48,439 nucleotides of DNA from Planctomycetota bacterium (GCA_963204725.1 CAUJHH010000071.1:1-48439); one strand, 5' to 3'; shown: positions 1-8,608, counted from the stretch's first letter. The notes: generated by a model not told the origin, from the letters alone. Program-made: numbers and translations.

Positions 1-1
1 C

Positions 2-133
2 AGCAGCACCGGAGGCGGGCTGACGTGCCTGCCCGGCTGGGTCAGACGCCATCGGCGAGTCCGGCTCTGGGTCCAGGCCAAGCTGATCTTCAACCAGCTC
101 CGCGCTGATCGCCGACGCGCTCTTGCCGCATAA
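2..133 (+). CDS. possible 3' end of a gene cut by the window edge
   Basis: Frame 2 stays open from the left edge to a TAA at 131-133, giving 43 residues of plausible protein. It is rich in Arg and Trp and includes the stretch WVQAKLIFNQLRADRR, which looks like an amphipathic basic C-terminus. No family is recognised from so short a tail. The other two forward frames close sooner or read as low-complexity Arg/Pro, so this frame is the best candidate. In GC-rich DNA a 130-base open frame is weak evidence, so this is tentative. Confidence 0.3.
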   Translation, partial: SSTGGGLTCLPGWVRRHRRVRLWVQAKLIFNQLRADRRRALAA

Positions 134-187
134 TCCTCTTGTGCTCGGGGCTCCCTTTCAGACCCCTCTTCCCTCGGCGCTCGTGCC

Positions 188-228
188 CCTTCTTCTCCGC
201 GTTCCTCTGCGCCCTTCGCGTTCAGCCG
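188..228. repeat. degenerate CGCAGAGG-type intergenic repeat
   Basis: Read on the minus strand, the gap before the L12-like gene contains an imperfect run of AACGC-G-AG and GCGCAGAGG units. This looks like the short decayed heptad-like repeats often found between genes in environmental bacteria. It is non-coding in appearance. A similar T/C-rich stretch occurs near 37,510-37,560. Confidence 0.3.
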
Positions 229-245
229 CTTCGCTTCTCCATCAC

Positions 246-515
246 TCACAGGCCCGATTCGATCAACTCTTTCGCATCTTTCAGCCCGACACCCGTGAGA
301 TCGCGCAGGCGTTTGATCGCCTCGATCTTCTTGCCGGCGCGGGCCAGGGCGCGGATCTCCTCGACGGCGTCCGGTTGCAGCGCGGTGCCCGCCGGTCCGT
401 AGGCGGGAGGAGGGATCTCGATGCCGAGCGAGGTGAGGATCGTGTCGAGCTTGCGTTCGATCGATTCCAGTCTCATGGTTGTGACGGCGTCGGGCGCGTT
501 TCCGAAGAGTCCCAT
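246..515 (-). CDS. orphan ribosomal protein L7/L12 C-terminal-domain protein
   Basis: An 89-residue protein. Residues ~50-89 match the C-terminal domain of ribosomal protein L7/L12: KKIEAIKRLRDLTGVGLKDAK resembles the K-IxVIK-VRE-TGLGLKEAK signature, and the chain ends in ELIESGL. The N-terminal dimerisation domain and Ala-rich hinge of true L12 are absent. They are replaced by ~45 residues with a short helix (MRLESIERKLDTILTSLG), so this is a stand-alone L12-CTD protein and not the ribosomal stalk protein. The ATG at 515 is preceded by GGAGG five bases upstream; a longer frame to 614 lacks such a site. True L12 binds translation factors through this domain, so a partner role in translation is possible but not shown. 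It lies downstream of tsaB in the same orientation. Confidence 0.75.
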   Translation of the reverse strand: MGLFGNAPDAVTTMRLESIERKLDTILTSLGIEIPPPAYGPAGTALQPDAVEEIRALARAGKKIEAIKRLRDLTGVGLKDAKELIESGL

Positions 516-627
516 GTGTCCTCCGGTTTCGAGAAAGGGGTACCGATCTCGCCAGCATACAACGCTCACACACCACTCGCTCGCACGTGCGTGCGTCGCC
601 CGCGCGCCGGACACATGCCAACTCGGT

Positions 628-1368
628 TCAGGGCTTCGACGCCTTGAGCGCCCGCCACTTGGTCACGGCCTCTGGCTCGCGCGGATAGATCGGCTCCAGC
701 GCGAGGGGGTCGATCGGCGGCAGTGTCGCGCCGAGCGCGGCACACGCTCCGGCGTCGAAGACCGGGCGCTCGACGCGGATCGACGCCTCCAGCGCTCGCT
801 CGACCAGGCGGGGCGGCGCGTGGTGATCGATCACGAGGAGGTCCACACCCTCGGACGTCAGCGTGTCGATCGCGCCATCGTCGACGATGCCGAGCGTGAG
901 CCGCGCGGCGCGATCGGGCGAGAAGATGGTGATCCACGCGGACTCGCGCTTGGAGGCGAGGGCGACGGCGAAGGGGCGGGCGTTGGCGACGCGTGCCGCG
1001 ACAATCTGCGCGGTGGGGACGGGGATGCAGAGCGCGCCGGTGGAATCGCAGATGACCTTCGCGGCGGTGACCGCGATGCGGACCGAGGTGTACCCGCCCG
1101 GCCCGAGCGAGACGGCGACGCGTGCGCCGGGTTCGCGGAGGGCGTCGGGCGTGAGCGAGGCCTGGCGGAAGCAGCGGTCGATGGAGGGCATGAGGCCATG
1201 GGCCTCGTCCGCGCCGACCCGCACCATCGCGAGGGGTGTGAGCGTGCCGGCTTCGTCCGCACGGGCGAGCATGACGGAGGCGGACTCGCCGGGCGCAGCG
1301 GTGGGGTTGCTCGTCTCGATCGCGAGGATCAGAAAGTCGGAAGCGGGGATTGCGGGGGCGTGCGGCAC
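628..1368 (-). CDS. tsaB: TsaB, tRNA threonylcarbamoyladenosine (t6A) biosynthesis partner protein
   Basis: A 246-residue protein of the ASKHA fold. The N-terminal FLILAIETSN and the later SLGPGGYTSVRIAV match the conserved IDTS and GPGSFTGLR motifs of TsaB. In bacteria TsaB forms the TsaBDE complex that transfers the threonylcarbamoyl group to A37 of ANN-decoding tRNAs; TsaB is the non-catalytic dimer partner of TsaD. The usual length is 220-240 residues. The C-terminal third ends in the typical LEPIYPREPEAV motif. It starts with GTG at 1366-1368. No Shine-Dalgarno is visible, but a TATCCT box lies exactly six bases upstream, which suggests a leaderless mRNA. tsaD and tsaE are not in the window. 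Confidence 0.9.
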   Translation of the reverse strand: MPHAPAIPASDFLILAIETSNPTAAPGESASVMLARADEAGTLTPLAMVRVGADEAHGLMPSIDRCFRQASLTPDALREPGARVAVSLGPGGYTSVRIAVTAAKVICDSTGALCIPVPTAQIVAARVANARPFAVALASKRESAWITIFSPDRAARLTLGIVDDGAIDTLTSEGVDLLVIDHHAPPRLVERALEASIRVERPVFDAGACAALGATLPPIDPLALEPIYPREPEAVTKWRALKASKP

Positions 1369-1374
1369 GTCAGC

Positions 1375-1380
1375 AGGATA
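1375..1380 (-). promoter_or_regulatory. -10-like box of tsaB at leaderless spacing
   Basis: TATCCT on the minus strand ends six bases before the GTG start of tsaB. That would place transcription initiation at or beside the start codon. No ribosome-binding site is present. No convincing -35 was found at 17 bases. Confidence 0.4.
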
Positions 1381-1565
1381 TGGGATGCGTGCGACGGGGG
1401 ATGCAATGGGGGAATTGTGGAAACCAGGAAGACGCTCGGAGCATCAGAGAGAGTGAGGCGGCTCGTTCTGACCGCCGGTACGAGATTTGATCACACAACG
1501 CGGGGCGTGCGACAGGAGCACGCCCACGTTGACACCTCCCATATTGGCACGCAAGGAGACACCGC

Positions 1566-2096
1566 ATGGCACGTCTGGCACCGATCGACCCGAAGACCGC
1601 AACCGGCAAGGCAAAGGAGATCTTTGACGGCCCTTTGGCCGGCAAGCACTTCAACATGTTCAAGAGCATGGCGAACTCGCCCGCCGCGTTGCAGGGGTAT
1701 GTCGCGATGTCGGGCGCGCTGGGGCACGGGATGCTCGACGGCAAGGAGCGCGAGGTCGTGCAGCTCGCGGTCGGATCTCTCAACGGGTGCGACTACTGCC
1801 TCGCGGCACACACAGCGATCGGCAAGTCGGTCGGCCTGAGCGAAGACCAGACGATCGAGGCGCGGCGCGGGGCGATGAAGGACGCGAAGCTCAACGCGCT
1901 CGCAAAGTTTGCGGGCACGCTCCACGAGAAGAAGGGCCACGTGAGCGACCAGGACATCGCGGCGATCAAGGGCGCGGGGTACACCGATGGCCATATCGCC
2001 GAGGTCGTCGCCGGGTACGCGCTGGCGGTCTACACCAACTACTTCAACCACGTTGCGACGCCCGCGATCGACTTCCCCGCAGCGCCGAAGGCGTGA
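1566..2096 (+). CDS. carboxymuconolactone decarboxylase / AhpD-like (alkylhydroperoxidase) family protein
   Basis: A 176-residue, probably cytoplasmic all-helical protein. The core LAVGSLNGCDYCLAAHTAIG (residues 68-87) carries the AhpD-type CxxC (C75, C78) followed by H82, the redox centre of alkylhydroperoxidase D-like proteins. The rest (MANSPAALQGYVAMSGAL, AEVVAGYALAVYTNYFNHV) fits the CMD fold, as in the peroxidase-related family of about 180 residues. Family members reduce peroxides using the cysteine pair; the substrate here is unknown. The ATG at 1566 has AAGGAG eight bases upstream. A perfect TTGACA lies at 1529-1534 but no -10 was found at the right spacing. It is divergent from tsaB and transcribed alone. 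Confidence 0.85.
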   Translation: MARLAPIDPKTATGKAKEIFDGPLAGKHFNMFKSMANSPAALQGYVAMSGALGHGMLDGKEREVVQLAVGSLNGCDYCLAAHTAIGKSVGLSEDQTIEARRGAMKDAKLNALAKFAGTLHEKKGHVSDQDIAAIKGAGYTDGHIAEVVAGYALAVYTNYFNHVATPAIDFPAAPKA

Positions 2097-2130
2097 GCGG
2101 CCTGACTCTCGAACGATCCACGATGCGGAA

Positions 2131-2170
2131 CGCCCCGCGCTCGCTCTCTTCAGAGGATGGGTGCGGGGCG
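2131..2170. terminator. possible bidirectional hairpin between converging genes
   Basis: CGCCCCGC at 2131-2138 pairs with GCGGGGCG at 2163-2170 across a 24-base loop, in the gap between the AhpD-like gene and the sigma factor gene. There is no clear T tract, so this is a weak call. Confidence 0.25.
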
Positions 2171-2180
2171 GCTTCGCGTT

Positions 2181-2933
2181 TCAGGGTGACCGCAGCGCGG
2201 ACCGGATCGCGCTCAGTTCGTCGGAGAGATCCTTCGGATCGTCGAGCGTCTCGAGCACGACACGCTCCAGTTCGCGCCGGAACTTGCGCTTGGCGGTCTG
2301 GATCGTCGAGCCGGCCTTGGTCCAGTCGTCGAGGCCGAGGTCCTTGGCGAGCGATTCGAGCGACGGGCCGCTGCTGCCTCGCATCGCGGGGGCGACGACC
2401 TTGAGCATGAACGCGGTGTGCTGGGCGTCGAGCCCCTCTTCGATGCACCGGCGTTCGAAGCGCTGGAGGGTGAGCTCGATTACCGTCGTGGCCCACTGCC
2501 GGTCGAAGGCGCGGACGGGATCCTCGGTCGGCGCGGGCTCGGCGGCGTCGAGCAGGGTGCGACCACGCTCGCTGTTGGCGAAGAGCGGCGCGTCGAGCGA
2601 TCGCATCGGCTTGCCGTCGCCCCGGGAGACAGTGGTTCGTTTGCGGTGGTCGTCGATCAGATAGCGAGAGAGCGAGGCGAGGAGATAGGAGCGGAAGCGG
2701 CCCTTGCCCTTGTCGGCGCGGGCCAGCAGGTCACGCGAGAGGACGACGTCGCAGACGAAGGCCTGCGTGAGATCGGCGGCCTCGTCGCGATTTCGGCCCT
2801 GGCGTCGCAGCCACGCGTAGACGGGACGCCAGTAGAGGCGGAGCAGCTCGTCGAGATCGGCGCCCTTGCCCTGTGCTTTCAGGACGAGCGACCACCTCGT
2901 GGTTCGGAATGCGGCGGCGGACGAGTCGGGCAC
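2181..2933 (-). CDS. planctomycete-type ECF sigma factor
   Basis: A 250-residue protein recognised as an ECF-like RNA polymerase sigma factor of the divergent planctomycete type. The N-terminal FRTTRWSLVL and the region YWRPVYAWLRRQGRNRDEAADLTQAF match sigma region 2, including the usual D-A-DLTQ segment. GRFRSYLLASLSRYLIDD follows as the DNA-melting helix. The C-terminal region SLESLAKDLGLDDWTKAGSTIQ forms the region-4 helix-turn-helix, followed by KRKFRRELERVV. It starts with GTG at 2931-2933 behind a GGGAG element. The gene is divergent from a Ser/Thr kinase 180 bases away, and planctomycete sigma factors of this kind are often genetically linked to such kinases. That suggests kinase-controlled sigma activity in place of an anti-sigma factor, but this is inference. 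Confidence 0.85.
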   Translation of the reverse strand: MPDSSAAAFRTTRWSLVLKAQGKGADLDELLRLYWRPVYAWLRRQGRNRDEAADLTQAFVCDVVLSRDLLARADKGKGRFRSYLLASLSRYLIDDHRKRTTVSRGDGKPMRSLDAPLFANSERGRTLLDAAEPAPTEDPVRAFDRQWATTVIELTLQRFERRCIEEGLDAQHTAFMLKVVAPAMRGSSGPSLESLAKDLGLDDWTKAGSTIQTAKRKFRRELERVVLETLDDPKDLSDELSAIRSALRSP

Positions 2934-2991
2934 GGCAGCAGCTCCCGGCGAATCGCCAATCGGTTCGCCCGATGGACGGGAGTCTATCTGG

Positions 2992-2997
2992 TAAGAT
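2992..2997 (+). promoter_or_regulatory. possible -10 box for the kinase in the sigma/kinase divergent region
   Basis: TAAGAT stands out as the most AT-rich hexamer in the 179-base divergent region. On the opposite strand the same spot contains TAGACT, which could serve the sigma gene. No good -35 elements were found, so this is weak. Confidence 0.25.
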
Positions 2998-3112
2998 GGC
3001 GAATCGAGAAGCGCAATCTGCCGATTCTTCGGTTCGAGCGGCGCCCTCGTGGGATGGGCGTCGTACAGCGTGTGAGAGCGGATGGGAACGGGTGGGCTTG
3101 GACCGGGAGCGC

Positions 3113-4684
3113 ATGTCCGAGCGAGATGGCGAGCATTGGGACCAGAGCGAGTCCTTTCCCTTGGAGGGGATGGGTGAGGGGGGCGCGCAGGCGCACGACC
3201 CGCCGGAGGACGACGCGCTGACGCCTGAGGCGGCGGCGCGGCTCGTCGATGAGGTCTTCGAGGACGACACGGATGCGCCGGGGCCGATCCTCTCGACCGC
3301 GCCGCAGATCGGCGAGTACACGATCCTGCGGACGATCGCGTCGGGCGGCATGGGCACGGTGTACGAGGCGCTCCAGGAGAACCCGACCCGCAACGTCGCG
3401 CTCAAGGTGCTCAAGTCCAACGCGATGTCGCCGACCAACCTGCGCCGGTTCCAGGCCGAGAGCGCGATCCTTGGCAAGCTGCGCCACCCTGCGATCGCGA
3501 CGATCTTCGGCGCGGGGGTGCATCGGGACGAGTTGTCGGGCGCGAACCTGCCCTACTTCGCCATGGAGTTGATCCCCAACGCGCGGCCCATCACGGCGTA
3601 CGCGACGGATCGCGGGCTGGAGCTGGATCGGCGGCTGCGGCTGTTCCTGCACGTCTGCGACGGCGTCCACCACGGGAACAAGCAGGGCGTGGTCCATCGC
3701 GACCTCAAGCCGGCGAACATCCTTGTGGACGATACGGGGTGGCCGAAGATCATCGACTTCGGCATCGCCAAGAGCACCGATGCGGATGTGGTCGCCACGA
3801 CGAGCACGGACATGGGTCAAGTGCTGGGCACGCTGCAGTACATGTCGCCGGAGCAGTGCCACGGCGACCCGCTGCTGCTGGATGCGCGGGCGGATGTCTA
3901 TGCGCTGGGCGTCATCCTGTACGAGCTTGTGTGCGGCCAGTCGCCCTACAAGGTGAGCGAGTTGCCGGTCCACCAGGCGATGAAGGTGGTCACGGAGGAG
4001 GAGCCGCCACGGCCCAGGAGCGTGAAGCGGACGCTGCGGCGGGACCTTGACTCGCTCATCATGCACGCGCTGGAGAAGGATCCGGCCCGGCGTTACCAGA
4101 GCGTGCAGCAGCTCGCCGACGATGTGCGCCGGTACCTCGGCGGGCAGAACGTGCTGGCGCGCGGGGGGGGCGCGGTCGGTCGGATGGCGCGCGAACTCCT
4201 GAAGCGGCGGGCGGTGCTGCCGGTGGTCATCCTCGGCGCGCTGGCGGTGATGCTCGCGGTGTCGCTGATCATCCAGGTCGCGGATGTCGTGCGGGCGGGC
4301 GCGGTGGTTGCGGCGATGCTGCTGCCCGCGGCGGGGTTGGGCCTCGCGGCGTTCGGGCTCAGGCGTGAGCGGGACGAGCTGCGGGCGAGGCTGAATCACA
4401 CGAGCCAGTCGCTCGCCGGCGAGCGGGCGCGAAGGCGCGGGCTCGAGTCGGATCGCGCTTCGGTTGAGAAAGAGCTGATGGCGCTCAAACGGATGACACG
4501 CCGGCTGCTTCGGGACATGGACGATGCGCTGCGGCAGTCGAAGGCCGACCCCGCGCTCCGGGCGCGGTTGCGGAAGATGATCCGTGAGCGGCTGGTGTTC
4601 AGGCCGGGCGAGGCGGGCAAGGGGCACATTCTGGCCGAGCCACCGACGAAGACGCTCAGCGAGGCGATGGACGAGCAGCCCTGA
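3113..4684 (+). CDS. membrane Ser/Thr protein kinase next to ECF sigma factor
   Basis: A 523-residue eukaryotic-like (Hanks-type) kinase. The kinase domain spans ~68-345: Gly loop ASGGMGTVY, VALK (K98), catalytic HRDLKPAN (H195-D197), DFG (D215) and MSPEQ activation-segment end are all intact, so it should be active. Two hydrophobic segments follow (VVILGALAVMLAVSLII and AAMLLPAAGLGLAAFGL), then a charged helix likely to form a coiled coil (ERARRRGLESDRASVEKEL). There is no large extracellular sensor domain; the two membrane passes form a short hairpin. The ATG at 3113 was chosen because it follows a GGGAG; the frame is open further upstream but without a family match. An 8-G tract at 4163-4170 lies between kinase domain and membrane segment. 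Its divergent pairing with the ECF sigma gene suggests a shared signalling unit. Confidence 0.88.
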   Translation: MSERDGEHWDQSESFPLEGMGEGGAQAHDPPEDDALTPEAAARLVDEVFEDDTDAPGPILSTAPQIGEYTILRTIASGGMGTVYEALQENPTRNVALKVLKSNAMSPTNLRRFQAESAILGKLRHPAIATIFGAGVHRDELSGANLPYFAMELIPNARPITAYATDRGLELDRRLRLFLHVCDGVHHGNKQGVVHRDLKPANILVDDTGWPKIIDFGIAKSTDADVVATTSTDMGQVLGTLQYMSPEQCHGDPLLLDARADVYALGVILYELVCGQSPYKVSELPVHQAMKVVTEEEPPRPRSVKRTLRRDLDSLIMHALEKDPARRYQSVQQLADDVRRYLGGQNVLARGGGAVGRMARELLKRRAVLPVVILGALAVMLAVSLIIQVADVVRAGAVVAAMLLPAAGLGLAAFGLRRERDELRARLNHTSQSLAGERARRRGLESDRASVEKELMALKRMTRRLLRDMDDALRQSKADPALRARLRKMIRERLVFRPGEAGKGHILAEPPTKTLSEAMDEQP

Positions 4685-4720
4685 GAAGTTGGGGCGGCAC
4701 GCGGGGTCGCGGAGTTGAGT

Positions 4721-7114
4721 TCAGGGCTTGCGCTTCAATCGGGCGCGGAGCAGGCGCGTGATGCCGTCGCCTCTGTTCAGGGGCTTGGCCTGTACTGTGA
4801 GCGGCAGCGCGGGTGCGGGGAGCAGGAAGCCCTGTGCGGCACCGATGAGCACGCGGATGTGTCGAACGGGACTGAAGCCGGCGAGGCGATGGGCCCAGGC
4901 CCAGCCGAGACATGCGGCGCGGGCGCGATCGAGTCCCTTCGCGTGGCGCTTGGCGAGCCAGATCCAGTTGCGTGTGGCGCAGCGGAGCCAGCGGTCGCTC
5001 TTGCGGCGTGCGATGGGGCTGTGGTGGACGACGACGAGTGCGGGGTCGAAGAGGACGCGTCCGCCGAGGCGTCGGATTTTGAGCGCGAGGTCGGTGTCGT
5101 TGCGGTAGAGGAAGAAGGCGGGCTCGTAACCCCCGGCACGGGCCCAGGCCCAGCGTCTGACGAGGTTGGCACAGCCCATGACGGGCCAGTCGCAGCTGGG
5201 CGTCTGATCCGCGAAGGGCCACTCGCTGCGGTTGTCGCTGGGGTGGCGGGGATGGAGCGTGACGGCCCACGCGTGGGCGTTCTCGCGGAGCATCTCCATC
5301 GCGCGTGCGACCGCGCCGGGTTCCGGGATCGCGTCGTCGTCGAGCACGAGCACGATGTCGCCGGTCGCCTCAGCGACGCCTCGGTTGAAGGCGCCGACAC
5401 CGATGTTGGACGAGAGTTCGACGATCCGGGCGTCGGGGTGATGCTCGCGAACGGCGTCGGCGCTGGCATCGGTGGACGCGTTGTCGACAACGATCAGTTC
5501 CGCGTGGCGTGTGGCATCGGCGGCGCGGAGCGCGTCGAGCGTGGTGATCAGGGCATCGCGACGGTTGTGGCTCAGGACAACGACGGAGAGCGTGTTGGCC
5601 TCTGCCGTGGGATCGATCGCGTCGGGCCATGCTTCGACCCGGAGCGGTCGGAGCGCCAGCCGGAACGCCTGGCTCGCGCCTGCGAGGAGTGTGCGGCACG
5701 CGCTGCGCACCTGTCGCAGCCGCTCGGGCTTGCGGATGACGAAGCCCTCCGGGGCGAGTTGGATCTGCAGCCGGCCGTGGACCCAAGATTCCGGGCGGCC
5801 CCGGGTGGGAACGATCGCGATCGCGTGTGCCGGTCCTGCGAGCACGCGCAACACCGCTCCGGGGATGGAGCGGAGCAGCGGTGTTCGCCCGGTCTGCGGG
5901 CGCTGCTCGATCACGATCGCGCCGGCGGCTCCGAGTTGGGTCCGGATGCTCTCGCGGACCGCGTTCGGCACGTTCAGATATGGATGGACCCAGACGCTGC
6001 GCCCGCGCAGGGGCTTGCCCGCGTCGGAGAGGTGCTGCTGGAGGGTCTGGCGGAGGGACGCGACCGGGGTGAAGGCCTCGAAGCGGGTGAGCTCATCGGG
6101 TGCCTTGCCGTTGGTGACGCCTCGCGCGGCGTCGCGCAGGCCCGCGATGTGCATTCCGGCGAGGTCCTCGCGCTGCATCATCGACTGGCAGCATGCGCGG
6201 AGCGTCTCTCGCATCGCCTTTCGGAATCGCGTGAAGCCGCGCTGCCCGACGGTTGCCATGGGGACGAAGACGTTGCGGGCGTAGTAGTACCGCACCCATG
6301 TTTCGAAGCGATCGAAGCAGGGATGTATGGCGATGGAACGCGGGGCGGCGACGACGGTCCCTCCCGTGGCGCGGGCGAGGCGGACGCCCCACTCGACATC
6401 GTCGGCCTTGATGAAGACATCGGGGAGCAGGCCGGAGGCCTCGACGGCGCCGGGGCGGACCATGAAGGAGCAGGCGGCGACGTAGTCGGACTTGAGCGGC
6501 ACGGCGACCATGGCTCGCTTGTCGTCCTCGCCGGCGTGCATGGGGCCGAAGCCGCCCGAGCCGCGGATGATCTTGCCGCCGATCTCGTAGATCTTCCCGG
6601 TGGCGGGGTCGCGGAGTGCGGAGCCGACGCCGACGCGTGCGGGGTCCTGGTCGAAGCAATCGACGAGGGCGACGAGGGCGTTCGGATCGACACGTGCGTC
6701 GCTGTCGAGCATCCAGATCAGTTCGCAGGGGACGACGTCGCGTTGGCGATCGGCGAGGGCGGTGGAGAGGCCGAGGTTGAAGCCGCCGGAGCCGCCGGTG
6801 TTTGCTTCGGACCTCAGGAAGGCGACGCGGAGCCCTTCGGGAACGGTTGCTTCGGAGAGGGGTTTCGCGCTCGCGTTGTCGACGACGAGCACGTCGAGCT
6901 CGGCGCGCCACGTGGCCGGACCGTCTTGCGGGCCGTCACGCCGGATCGTCGAGAGATCCTGCAGGAGCAGTTCGAGGTCGCTGCGCCGATTGAAGCACGG
7001 CACCACACAGCGGATGCGACGGATGACCGGATCGGGTTGCGGGAGCACCGCGTCGAGGCGGACCTCGATGGGACGGGCGAGGCCGATTGGCGGCGCGATT
7101 GGCGTCGTCGTCAT
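4721..7114 (-). CDS. bifunctional glycosyltransferase with two GT2 domains
   Basis: A 797-residue protein with two family-2 (GT-A) glycosyltransferase domains. Domain 1 starts near residue 34 (IRCVVPCFNRRSDL), with LVVDNAS and the DSD metal-binding triad at 137-139; NTGGSGGFNLG resembles the rhamnosyl/galactofuranosyl GT2 subgroup. Domain 2 starts near 507 (TLSVVVLSHNRRDAL), with VVDNASTDAS and LVLDDDA near residue 592. Both metal motifs look intact, so two sugar transfers by one protein are expected, probably on a surface polysaccharide or LPS. The ~200 residues between the domains are not recognised. The start codon overlaps the stop of the upstream GT2 gene by four bases (ATGA at 7111-7114), so the two are translationally coupled. 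Confidence 0.85.
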   Translation of the reverse strand: MTTTPIAPPIGLARPIEVRLDAVLPQPDPVIRRIRCVVPCFNRRSDLELLLQDLSTIRRDGPQDGPATWRAELDVLVVDNASAKPLSEATVPEGLRVAFLRSEANTGGSGGFNLGLSTALADRQRDVVPCELIWMLDSDARVDPNALVALVDCFDQDPARVGVGSALRDPATGKIYEIGGKIIRGSGGFGPMHAGEDDKRAMVAVPLKSDYVAACSFMVRPGAVEASGLLPDVFIKADDVEWGVRLARATGGTVVAAPRSIAIHPCFDRFETWVRYYYARNVFVPMATVGQRGFTRFRKAMRETLRACCQSMMQREDLAGMHIAGLRDAARGVTNGKAPDELTRFEAFTPVASLRQTLQQHLSDAGKPLRGRSVWVHPYLNVPNAVRESIRTQLGAAGAIVIEQRPQTGRTPLLRSIPGAVLRVLAGPAHAIAIVPTRGRPESWVHGRLQIQLAPEGFVIRKPERLRQVRSACRTLLAGASQAFRLALRPLRVEAWPDAIDPTAEANTLSVVVLSHNRRDALITTLDALRAADATRHAELIVVDNASTDASADAVREHHPDARIVELSSNIGVGAFNRGVAEATGDIVLVLDDDAIPEPGAVARAMEMLRENAHAWAVTLHPRHPSDNRSEWPFADQTPSCDWPVMGCANLVRRWAWARAGGYEPAFFLYRNDTDLALKIRRLGGRVLFDPALVVVHHSPIARRKSDRWLRCATRNWIWLAKRHAKGLDRARAACLGWAWAHRLAGFSPVRHIRVLIGAAQGFLLPAPALPLTVQAKPLNRGDGITRLLRARLKRKP

Positions 7115-8415
7115 GGCGTGCGTCCCTCCGGGGCGTGTGTGCGGGGCGCGGCGTCGGGGCGGCCGCGCGTCGGCGACTCCTGCCTGGAGGTGTCGGCGTT
7201 CGCGCCGGGGTCGTGCGCCGGCTGAGCCGTGGCCTCGGAACCACTTGCGTGCCTGACGCCGACGATGGCTGCGAGGGAGCGGGCGAGTGTGCCTCCGATC
7301 GAGGTCAGGGCTCGGGCCAGCGGCTTCGGGAGGGCGGCGAGAGAGCGGTGTGCCGCGTGGTGGAGGCGGACGGCGGCCATGCGCTCGTAGTCCTGCGCGA
7401 TGCGGGCGTTGGCGGCGCGGAGGCGTGCTGAGTCGCTGCGGGCGAGGTCGCGCTCGGCGGCGAGGGTGAGCGCGTCGCGTTCGGCGCGTTCGGCCTTGGA
7501 GCGTGCCGCGGCGAGTTCGGCTCCTTGGCCGTGGTGCTGCTCGCGGAGGCGGACGAGTTCGTCGCGGGCGCGCTTGAGGTTGATGAGCGGGATGGGCTCG
7601 CCGGATTCATCGAGCCAGTTCATGTTCCACGCGCGGATCATGGAGTTTGTGCGGCGCAGGAGGGGCTCCATGCGCGGGCCGTAGAGCGAGTGGTGCTTGC
7701 GGACGATGTGGGCGAAGAGCTCGTCGTGCCGGCGCACGGCGTCGAAGATCATGGTGTCGTTGCTGTGGCGGCGCCAGTTGAAGAGCACCTTGGGGACGCG
7801 CAGGCCTCGGAATCCGAGCGCTGAGATCGCGATCCAGAGATCCCAGTCCTCGTAGCCGAGGCGCATCGACTCGTCGAAGGGGCCGGCGGTCGGGACCGGG
7901 AAGGTGGCGACAAGGGCGTCGATCGCGCTCCAGCGAACGAGGCATGTCACGGGGTGGAGGTTGGTGATGAGGAGGAGTTCGGCGTCCCAGTCGGGGACCT
8001 TCCAGGTGCCGTGGCCGAGTTCGACGAGCCGTTCCTGGCAATAGGCGTGCGAGACCTCGGCGGGGGCGTCGGCGAGCGCGAGGGAGAGATCCTGGGCGAA
8101 GGTCTCTTCGATGAAATCGTCTGCGTCGAGGAAGGCGAGATACTCCGCGTGCCAGTCGGCGCCGAGTTCGCGCGCCCGCGCGATGCCGGCGTTGCGGGCC
8201 ATCGGAAGGCCTCGGTTGACCTGATGGACGACGTGGACGCGGTCGGAGGCGTGGGCGTCGCAGGCGTCGGGTGTGGAGCCATCGGTGGAGCCGTCGTCCA
8301 CGATCACGATCCGAACGTCGGCGTTGCGTTGGCGCAGGCAGGACTCGACCGCGGCACCGATGAAGCGGCCGTGGTTGAAGCATGGAATGATGAACGTCAC
8401 CCGACAGTCGGGCAT
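7111..8415 (-). CDS. family-2 glycosyltransferase with C-terminal coiled coil
   Basis: A 434-residue protein. Residues 4-235 form a GT2 domain: VTFIIPCFNHGRFIG, IVIVDDGSTDGS, then AFLDADDF with the DAD metal site at 97-99, and later YEDWDLW, the catalytic ED region. A charged segment (~290-345, AAARSKAERAERDALTLAAE) is predicted as coiled coil. The last ~70 residues are polar and probably disordered. It probably adds a sugar to an envelope glycan on the cytoplasmic face. SD GGAGG lies four bases before the ATG. It is the first gene of a leftward pair with the double-GT2 gene and is divergent from the ABC exporter, which fits a glycan or lipid synthesis and export locus. Confidence 0.85.
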   Translation of the reverse strand: MPDCRVTFIIPCFNHGRFIGAAVESCLRQRNADVRIVIVDDGSTDGSTPDACDAHASDRVHVVHQVNRGLPMARNAGIARARELGADWHAEYLAFLDADDFIEETFAQDLSLALADAPAEVSHAYCQERLVELGHGTWKVPDWDAELLLITNLHPVTCLVRWSAIDALVATFPVPTAGPFDESMRLGYEDWDLWIAISALGFRGLRVPKVLFNWRRHSNDTMIFDAVRRHDELFAHIVRKHHSLYGPRMEPLLRRTNSMIRAWNMNWLDESGEPIPLINLKRARDELVRLREQHHGQGAELAAARSKAERAERDALTLAAERDLARSDSARLRAANARIAQDYERMAAVRLHHAAHRSLAALPKPLARALTSIGGTLARSLAAIVGVRHASGSEATAQPAHDPGANADTSRQESPTRGRPDAAPRTHAPEGRTP

Positions 8416-8608
8416 GATCCCTCCGCACGTCCGGCTCTGATGGGTCGTCGGCCCAATCGCCTCCGAGAGAGCATCTTAGAGCATTCCGCGGGGACGGGCC
8501 AAGAACGGGTCCCATGGCTCGAACAGAAGCCGACTTGGAGGCGTTGCGTGTGGGTGGAGATGGTCCGGTCGCGCTTTGGCGGTTTGGCCCTTTATCATCA
8601 CCCCTTCG

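Noticed and set aside
1529..1534. Perfect TTGACA before the AhpD-like gene
   Set aside because: No -10 occurs at 16-18 bases, and the expected place is taken by the ribosome-binding site.
2984..4627. 547-codon minus-strand open frame opposite the kinase
   Set aside because: His/Arg/Pro-rich shadow with no motif; the plus strand has an intact kinase domain.
4715..7225. 836-codon plus-strand open frame opposite the double glycosyltransferase
   Set aside because: Antisense shadow caused by GC-rich codon bias; no domain, while the minus strand holds two complete GT2 domains.
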